Assembly (NCBI GenBank): GCA_003563465.1
Contig: PWVH01000164.1
Coordinates: 1 to 11,588 of the forward strand
Direction of reading: 5' to 3'
DNA: 11,588 nucleotides
From: Coriobacteriaceae bacterium
GTDB taxonomy: Bacteria; Actinomycetota; Coriobacteriia; Anaerosomatales; SLCP01
Each line of letters starts with the position of its first letter. The first letter of the stretch is position 1. A model generated the notes under the pieces. It was not told the DNA's origin and did not search any database. It saw only the letters and a list, made by a program, of their open reading frames with translations. This document shows positions 7,437 to 11,588 of the stretch, one piece after another. A program made the translations under genes and the position numbers.

Positions 7437-9376
7437 GCATCGCCATGCGTCCTCGCCTCGGCCATATCCAGTTCCTGAACTGCCTGCCTCTCTACTACGG
7501 GCTGGTCAAGAACGACGTGCTGCTCGACGTCGATCTCGTCAAGGCCGCGCCGCGGGACCTGGCTCGCATGCTTCTGGACGCAGAACTCGACATCGCGCCC
7601 ATACCTGCTATCGAGTATGCGCGTCATGCCCACGAACTCGTGCTCCTGCCCGAGATCGCCATCTCCAGCGACGGAGAGGTGCAGTCGATCCTGCTTCTGT
7701 CGAAACGTCCCGCCGAAGAGCTCTCGGACCGCACCGTGGCACTCACCGACACCTCGCGCACCTCGCAAGTGCTCGCACGCATACTGCTCGAGCGTCGCTG
7801 GCGCGTGGAAGCGAGGTACGCGGAGATGCCTCCCGATCTGCCTTCGATGCTGCGCGAGGCGGACGCGGCCATGCTCATAGGCGACGACGCCTTGCGTGCC
7901 TACTGGCAGCCGCCCGAAGGACTGACCACCTACGATCTCGGGAACGAGTGGACGGCATGGACCGGGCTACCGATGGTCTACGCCGTGTGGGCAGTGCGAC
8001 GCGCTTTCGCCGAGGAGCGCCCCGAGGCGGTGGGCGACGTCGCCGATGCACTGATGCGCTCGCTCGCATACTGCCGCGCACACCTCGGCGACATCTCCGA
8101 GTACGCATCGCGCTGGGAGCCTTTCGCACCCGAGCGGTTCCGGTCCTACTTCGACGCGCTCAGCTTCCGCTTCGGGCCCCGCTATCGCGACGGCCTGATG
8201 CGCTACCTCGCCGAAGCTCAGAGAATCGGCCAGCTCGAGAGCGTGCCCGAGCTGTCGGTTTTCGGAGAGGGGAAATCGGTGGCGGACGGATTGCACGAGC
8301 TGGCACTCGCCGCCGCAGAAGGCGAGCATCGTCTCGGCGAAGATGAGGCTCTCTCCCTGCTCGAACGTGCCGACATGCTCGACTTAGGCGCGGCGGCAAC
8401 GGTCATGCGCGACCGTTTGCACCCGGGTGGCGAGATCACGTTCATCGTGGACCGCAACATCAACTACACGAACGTCTGCGTCAGCGGTTGCCGCTTCTGT
8501 GCCTTCTACCGCGACCCGGACCACCCGGAAGCCTACGTGATCGCACCTGACGAGCTCCACTCTAAAGTCGAAGAGACCCTCGCGCTCGGAGGGACTGCAA
8601 TCCTGCTGCAGGGCGGCATGCATCCGGAGCTTTCGCTGGAGTGGTACGAGCAGATGCTTCGGGATCTCAAGGCCCGCTACGCAATCCACGTACACGGCTT
8701 CGGACCGCCCGAGGTAGTGCATCTCGCATGTCTGTCGGGCCTGTCCGTACGCGACGTGCTCGTGCGCTTGCGCGACGCCGGGCTCGACTCCCTTCCGGGC
8801 GGAGGCGCCGAAATCCTCGTCGACCGCGTTCGCGCCAGAGTCTCGCCTCACAAAGCAAGTGCGGCCGAGTGGCTCGGCGTCATGCGTGAGGCACACCTTC
8901 TGGACATGTCCACTACGGCGACGATGATGTTCGGTGGCATGGAGGCCCTAGCCGAGCGCATCGAGCACCTCTCCTCCATTCGCAAGCTGCAGGACCGGGC
9001 GGTGTCCGACGGACATGTCGGTTTCCGCGCTTTCATCCCCTGGTCCTTCCAGCCTACACACACGGCTCTGGAGACAGAGATGCCCGCCGCGGCGAGTGGC
9101 TGGCAGTACCTTCGCATACTCGCCGTCTCGCGCCTTTTCCTGGATAACATCGCCAACATCCAGGCGAGCTGGGTGACACAGGGCGCGAAGATAGGGCAGG
9201 TGGCGCTCGCCTTCGGCGCCAACGACATGGGCTCGACGATGATCGAGGAGAACGTGGTCGCGGCCGCAGGCACGCGCTTCATGCTCGCACGTGAAGAGCT
9301 GGTACGCTTGATTCGGGAGGCCGGCTTCGTTCCCGTACAGCGCGACACCCTCTACCGCGAGGTGGAGCGGACCTGA
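7433..9376 (+). CDS. mqnA-mqnC: MqnA-MqnC fusion: chorismate dehydratase / dehypoxanthine futalosine cyclase
   Basis: One continuous 647-residue frame joins two menaquinone enzymes. Residues about 6-278 are MqnA, which dehydrates chorismate: HIQFLNCLPLYYGL (11-24), APIPAIEYA (55-63), VALTDTSRTS (102-111), AMLIGD (146-151) and DLGNEWTAWTGLP (168-180) are typical of MqnA in the MqnA/MqnD periplasmic-binding-protein-like fold. Residues about 283-647 are MqnC, a radical SAM enzyme that cyclises dehypoxanthine futalosine: RNINYTNVCVSGCRFCAF carries C349-x3-C353-x2-C356, then AILLQGGMHPEL, HVHGFGPPEV and DSLPGGGAEI. Both halves look full length, with only a few residues between them, so this is a true bifunctional protein and not a remnant. 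The GTG start at 7433 overlaps the mqnE stop; an in-frame ATG at 7445 is the alternative. Neither start has a strong Shine-Dalgarno, as expected for coupled translation. Confidence 0.94.
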   Translation: MSIAMRPRLGHIQFLNCLPLYYGLVKNDVLLDVDLVKAAPRDLARMLLDAELDIAPIPAIEYARHAHELVLLPEIAISSDGEVQSILLLSKRPAEELSDRTVALTDTSRTSQVLARILLERRWRVEARYAEMPPDLPSMLREADAAMLIGDDALRAYWQPPEGLTTYDLGNEWTAWTGLPMVYAVWAVRRAFAEERPEAVGDVADALMRSLAYCRAHLGDISEYASRWEPFAPERFRSYFDALSFRFGPRYRDGLMRYLAEAQRIGQLESVPELSVFGEGKSVADGLHELALAAAEGEHRLGEDEALSLLERADMLDLGAAATVMRDRLHPGGEITFIVDRNINYTNVCVSGCRFCAFYRDPDHPEAYVIAPDELHSKVEETLALGGTAILLQGGMHPELSLEWYEQMLRDLKARYAIHVHGFGPPEVVHLACLSGLSVRDVLVRLRDAGLDSLPGGGAEILVDRVRARVSPHKASAAEWLGVMREAHLLDMSTTATMMFGGMEALAERIEHLSSIRKLQDRAVSDGHVGFRAFIPWSFQPTHTALETEMPAAASGWQYLRILAVSRLFLDNIANIQASWVTQGAKIGQVALAFGANDMGSTMIEENVVAAAGTRFMLAREELVRLIREAGFVPVQRDTLYREVERT

Positions 9377-9388
9377 GTTCGGGCATCT

Positions 9389-10270
9389 CTACCGGCTCAT
9401 GCGCAGCGGGATCTCCACGAGGTCGAGACGCGAACCGTCCTCGGCGGATTCTTCGAAGACGATCAGCGAGCCCACGCCCTCGCGCTCGATCTCGAAGGGC
9501 AGCGTCACATCGAACGTGCCCCAGACACCCGAGCCACTGGTGGCGGTGACAAAGCCCTCGGCGACGATACGGCCGGACGGGTCGACGATCTCGTAGAGGA
9601 ATGTCGCCTCGAACGTATTCGACATGCCGCGAACGCGCATGGGGCTCGACACCTCCTGCCAAGGCGTCGGCGACTCTACGAGAATCGCTGGCAGCGTGTT
9701 GTCCGCGAAGTCTTCGCGCGTCACGGGCGGAGCGACCATTATGCCCTCGCCGCCGATAGCCTCGACCGGAGCGCCATCGATCATGAATGCCACTCGCTCC
9801 ACCGTGTCGAATTGCGTGAGCGTGTAGACGACCTGGGCCACGCGCATCTGCATGGAAAGCGTCCCGCCGCCCGATTCGTACTCGGAGGAGAGGTCCACCG
9901 TCGCAGTGCCGTCCGCTATCGAGACGCCGCCTGAGGTGGTCCCTTCGGGAATCGCTGTGGAAAGACCTGCCTCGACGTCTCGATCGGTCGGGCCTGAAAG
10001 AAGTTCGCCGATCGCAGCGGTGGCCACCGCCTCGGTTGCGGGCACCTCGCGCGAGGTCACGCCGAGCGTCTCGCCGCGAACGAGATACACGAGGACATCG
10101 ATCGTCTCTGCAGCCGGCTCTTCGGGCTCGGGGGTGACGGTGGGTTCGGGTGAAGGCTCTTCGGCCGGAGGGGTCGTGGGCGCACAGCCTCCTACCATGG
10201 CGACTATCACGATCAAGGACAATGCTACCGATCTGACCCGGGCTGCGAGCTTGTCTGTTTCGAATCCCAT
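9389..10270 (-). CDS. Lipoprotein with GerMN and Gmad2-type domains
   Basis: Predicted exported lipoprotein of 293 residues. A positively charged N-terminus and hydrophobic stretch (14-26) lead to VGGC with the lipidated cysteine at C29. A Pro/Glu/Thr-rich spacer (about 30-53) follows. The next part (about 57-170) resembles a GerMN domain: IDVLVYLVRG, a GELLSGPT segment, then IPEGTTSGGVSIADGTATVDLSSEY. The C-terminal part (about 195-290) resembles the immunoglobulin-like Gmad2 domain, with ILVESPTPWQEVSSPMRVRG and the closing LDLVEIPLRMS strand. In Bacilli GerM is a sporulation and germination lipoprotein; in other Gram-positives the same pair occurs in non-sporulators as a cell-envelope lipoprotein, so no germination role is claimed. 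ATG at 10270 has GAGGAGGT at 10276-10283. The gene converges with mqnA-mqnC (12-base gap) and diverges from the next gene. Domain calls are from pattern recognition only. Confidence 0.83.
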   Translation of the reverse strand: MGFETDKLAARVRSVALSLIVIVAMVGGCAPTTPPAEEPSPEPTVTPEPEEPAAETIDVLVYLVRGETLGVTSREVPATEAVATAAIGELLSGPTDRDVEAGLSTAIPEGTTSGGVSIADGTATVDLSSEYESGGGTLSMQMRVAQVVYTLTQFDTVERVAFMIDGAPVEAIGGEGIMVAPPVTREDFADNTLPAILVESPTPWQEVSSPMRVRGMSNTFEATFLYEIVDPSGRIVAEGFVTATSGSGVWGTFDVTLPFEIEREGVGSLIVFEESAEDGSRLDLVEIPLRMSR

Positions 10271-10293
10271 GACAGACCTCCTCGGAATCGAAT

Positions 10294-10309
10294 CCGCTTG
10301 CGCAAGTGG
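10294..10309. promoter_or_regulatory. Near-perfect palindrome upstream of the lipoprotein gene
   Basis: The core CTTGCGCAAG (10297-10306) is a perfect 10-base palindrome and extends to 16 bases, CCGCTTGCGCAAGTGG, with one mismatched pair. It lies 24 bases before the lipoprotein ATG, just outside its Shine-Dalgarno. A DNA-binding dimer site is possible; without a T-run it does not look like a terminator. Confidence 0.35.
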
Positions 10310-10357
10310 GCTACTCATCGTATCAGTGCCTACCCAAGACGGGCTGTCGGAGCTTCT

Positions 10358-10375
10358 AGCCCGCAAAGCCCGCAA
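10358..10375 (+). repeat. Exact tandem 9-bp repeat upstream of the MTAP-like gene
   Basis: AGCCCGCAA occurs twice back to back, ending 23 bases before the candidate -35 at 10399. Its position would suit an activator or repressor site, but an origin by simple slippage is equally possible. Confidence 0.4.
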
Positions 10376-10398
10376 GCCGCGACGCGTGCCGGCTCCGT

Positions 10399-10427
10399 AT
10401 GACATGCCCCGACTCCATCTCGATACT
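10399..10427 (+). promoter_or_regulatory. Candidate sigma-70-type promoter for the MTAP-like gene
   Basis: ATGACA (10399-10404, 5 of 6 to TTGACA) and GATACT (10422-10427, 4 of 6 to TATAAT) are separated by exactly 17 bases. Transcription would start near 10434 and give a leader of about 44 bases, which includes the palindrome GGCTAGCC (10447-10454) and GGAGGT (10466-10471). This is the best promoter match I found in the window. Confidence 0.5.
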
Positions 10428-10477
10428 GGCACGCGGAGCCCGCTTCGGCTAGCCTCAGAAAGAATGGAGGTGCCGGG

Positions 10478-11320
10478 ATGCCCGAGCAGCGTGTACCCCA
10501 GGCCGACTTCGGCATATGCGGAGGCTCTGGAACGCTTTCTATCGGCACGGCAGGTTCGCTGCCCGACGAAAGGGTCACGGTCCTCGCCGACCGGCTCGTG
10601 TTCGACACGCCGTTCGGCAGCAGCCCGGCCTTCACGCACATCAGAGTCGACGGCCCGCACGGCCCGCGCGAGGCACTGAGCGTGCGGATGCACGGCTGGC
10701 GGCGCGGCGTCAAGCGCGCCGACGCGAGCCTGCAGGTCTTCTGGGTCTTCCATGAAGCCGGCGTGCGAAAAGTGCTGGCCGACGGTGGAGTGGGCAGCCT
10801 CAACCACCTGCTCGACCCGCGGGATGTCATCATCCCGAACGACTTCATCGACCTCACGATCAAGCAGGACATCTACGTGCGCGGCGACCATCTGCTCATC
10901 ATGCGTCAACCGATCTGCCCCGACCTGGCCGACCACCTGCATGCCGCTGCAAGCGTGCCGTTCGCGCGAGTTTTCCGGCGCGGCACCTACCTCGTGACCG
11001 ACGGGCCGCGTTTCGAGAGCGTGGCCGAGGTCGACTACATGCGCCGCCTCGGCGGCGACGTCATCGGCCAGTCACTCGCGCCAGAGGTCTTCCTCGCGCG
11101 CGACATCGGCGCGTGCTACGCGGGCATCTACATCGTCGTCAACTACGCCGAGGGCGTGATCCGGCAGTGGGAGCACGGCGAGCTCAAGGCGATCTTCTTC
11201 GAGGAGTCGCAGACGATCGCGCGCTGCGTCATCGACACGGTGAGCGCCGCGGATCTCGACGCGCCGTGCGGCTGTGCCGACCTGCGCAAGCCGAGTCTCC
11301 TAGACACGCCCGAGGAGTGA
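10478..11320 (+). CDS. MTAP/MTIP-family purine nucleoside phosphorylase homologue, possible futalosine-cleaving enzyme
   Basis: This 280-residue protein belongs to the trimeric purine nucleoside phosphorylase / methylthioadenosine phosphorylase family: GICGGSGTL (12-20), DTPFGSSPA (43-51), GSL at 106-108 then DVIIPNDFIDLT, DGPRFESVAE (175-184) and APEVFLARDIG (201-211). Aligned by eye to human MTAP, the base-contacting D220 and D222 become N222 and A224 in VVNYAEG, resembling the VVNxAxG of the P. aeruginosa methylthioinosine phosphorylase and implying a 6-oxopurine (hypoxanthine) nucleoside. The phosphate-site residues look altered: T18 to S17, R60 to M71, T93 to G103. With an adjacent deaminase and nearby mqn genes it could remove hypoxanthine from futalosine in place of MqnB; methylthioinosine salvage is the alternative. 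ATG at 10478 has GGAGGT with a 6-base spacer. The family is secure, the substrate inferred. Confidence 0.88.
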   Translation: MPEQRVPQADFGICGGSGTLSIGTAGSLPDERVTVLADRLVFDTPFGSSPAFTHIRVDGPHGPREALSVRMHGWRRGVKRADASLQVFWVFHEAGVRKVLADGGVGSLNHLLDPRDVIIPNDFIDLTIKQDIYVRGDHLLIMRQPICPDLADHLHAAASVPFARVFRRGTYLVTDGPRFESVAEVDYMRRLGGDVIGQSLAPEVFLARDIGACYAGIYIVVNYAEGVIRQWEHGELKAIFFEESQTIARCVIDTVSAADLDAPCGCADLRKPSLLDTPEE

Positions 11321-11323
11321 GAG

Positions 11324-11588
11324 ATGCTCCTCCACGCTGACTGGGTGTTGCCCGTCTCCAATCCTGCGATACGCGAAGGCGCCGTTCTGGTCCGGGGAAG
11401 CCGCATAGCGGAGGTGGGCCGCCTGGTAGAACTCGAACGGGAGTATCCTAACGAACCCCTCACACGGCACGACGGATGCGTGATGATGCCGGGTCTGGTC
11501 AACGCGCACACGCATCTCGCGCTCACCGTGCTCGAAGGAGTCCTGCCTCCTGCACCGTTCGCGGAGTGGATCGGGGTGCTCGTCCGCA
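11324..11588 (+). CDS. Amidohydrolase, probable aminodeoxyfutalosine (or MTA/SAH) deaminase, 3'-truncated by window edge
   Basis: Only the first 88 residues are inside the window. They show the N-terminal beta-sandwich segment of a cytosolic amidohydrolase (ADWVLPVSNPAIREGAVLV) followed by MMPGLVNAHTHLALT, whose H62-x-H64 pair are the first metal ligands of the TIM barrel. The following LPPAPFAEWI resembles the adenosine-type deaminase branch that includes aminodeoxyfutalosine deaminase (MqnX) and MTA/SAH deaminases. The expected reaction is conversion of a 6-amino purine nucleoside to its 6-oxo form, which would feed the 6-oxopurine-type enzyme encoded just upstream. ATG at 11324 has GAGGAG (11312-11317) overlapping the end of that gene, with a 3-base gap after its stop, so the two are co-transcribed. 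Distinguishing futalosine synthesis from methylthioadenosine salvage needs the rest of the gene. Confidence 0.83.
   Translation, partial: MLLHADWVLPVSNPAIREGAVLVRGSRIAEVGRLVELEREYPNEPLTRHDGCVMMPGLVNAHTHLALTVLEGVLPPAPFAEWIGVLVR

Noticed and set aside
6303..9376. The two radical SAM domains as CofG/CofH of F420 biosynthesis
   Set aside because: They resemble CofG/CofH in fold and cluster motif, but the specific blocks match MqnE and MqnC, and the second is fused to an MqnA domain, which fits menaquinone synthesis.
9377..9388. Bidirectional terminator between the convergent genes
   Set aside because: The 12-base gap and flanks show no GC stem with a T-run, so none is annotated.
10297..10306. 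CTTGCGCAAG as an intrinsic terminator
   Set aside because: The stem has no loop and no T-run, and it sits just upstream of a gene start, so an operator-like site is more plausible.
9852..10679. Plus-strand open frame of 275 codons across the lipoprotein gene and intergenic region
   Set aside because: Ser/Thr/Pro-rich shadow of the lipoprotein coding strand that overlaps the start of the phosphorylase homologue in a different frame.
10271..10942. Upstream extension of the lipoprotein frame to 10942
   Set aside because: It is antisense to the phosphorylase homologue. The lipobox and the GAGGAGGT site place the start at 10270.

Overview
The window is GC-rich, gene-dense bacterial chromosome. 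It carries ten protein-coding genes plus the start of an eleventh, with short or overlapping junctions, GTG starts and strong Shine-Dalgarno sequences. The gene content fits a high-GC actinobacterium, possibly an anaerobic Coriobacteriia-type lineage: tilS-hpt linkage, the futalosine route to menaquinone, and a GerMN/Gmad2 lipoprotein. That placement is an inference from gene content; no rRNA or taxonomic marker is present. No tRNA, rRNA, CRISPR array, insertion sequence or phage gene was seen.

Left part (1-6058, all minus strand, read right to left): a four-gene compatible-solute ABC importer, then tilS (tRNA-Ile lysidine synthetase) and hpt (hypoxanthine phosphoribosyltransferase, cut by the window edge). 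The importer order is lipoprotein binding protein, long permease with extra N-terminal membrane segments, ATPase, short permease. This is the order of the enterobacterial OsmU/YehZYXW osmoprotectant system, but the ATPase here carries a CBS-type C-terminal region and a hexapeptide-repeat tail. Junctions are very tight (GTGA overlap, ATGA overlap, TAG-ATG abutment), suggesting one translationally coupled transcription unit. The long permease lies in the same frame as the binding protein, separated by one TAG, and has no ordinary start codon before its first membrane segment.

Middle and right part (6303-9376 and 10478-11588, plus strand): enzymes of the futalosine pathway. mqnE (aminofutalosine synthase) overlaps a gene encoding one polypeptide with MqnA (chorismate dehydratase) fused to MqnC (radical SAM cyclase). 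After a convergent lipoprotein gene on the minus strand (9389-10270) come a divergent MTAP/MTIP-family nucleoside phosphorylase homologue and the start of an amidohydrolase. With a deaminase (MqnX-type) and a 6-oxopurine-type nucleoside-cleaving enzyme (in place of MqnB), all steps from chorismate to cyclic dehypoxanthine futalosine could be encoded here; MqnD is not in the window. The main alternative for the last two genes is methylthioadenosine/methylthioinosine salvage. Residues that bind phosphate in characterised MTAP enzymes appear replaced in the phosphorylase homologue, which makes its reaction (hydrolysis or phosphorolysis) the most interesting open question here.
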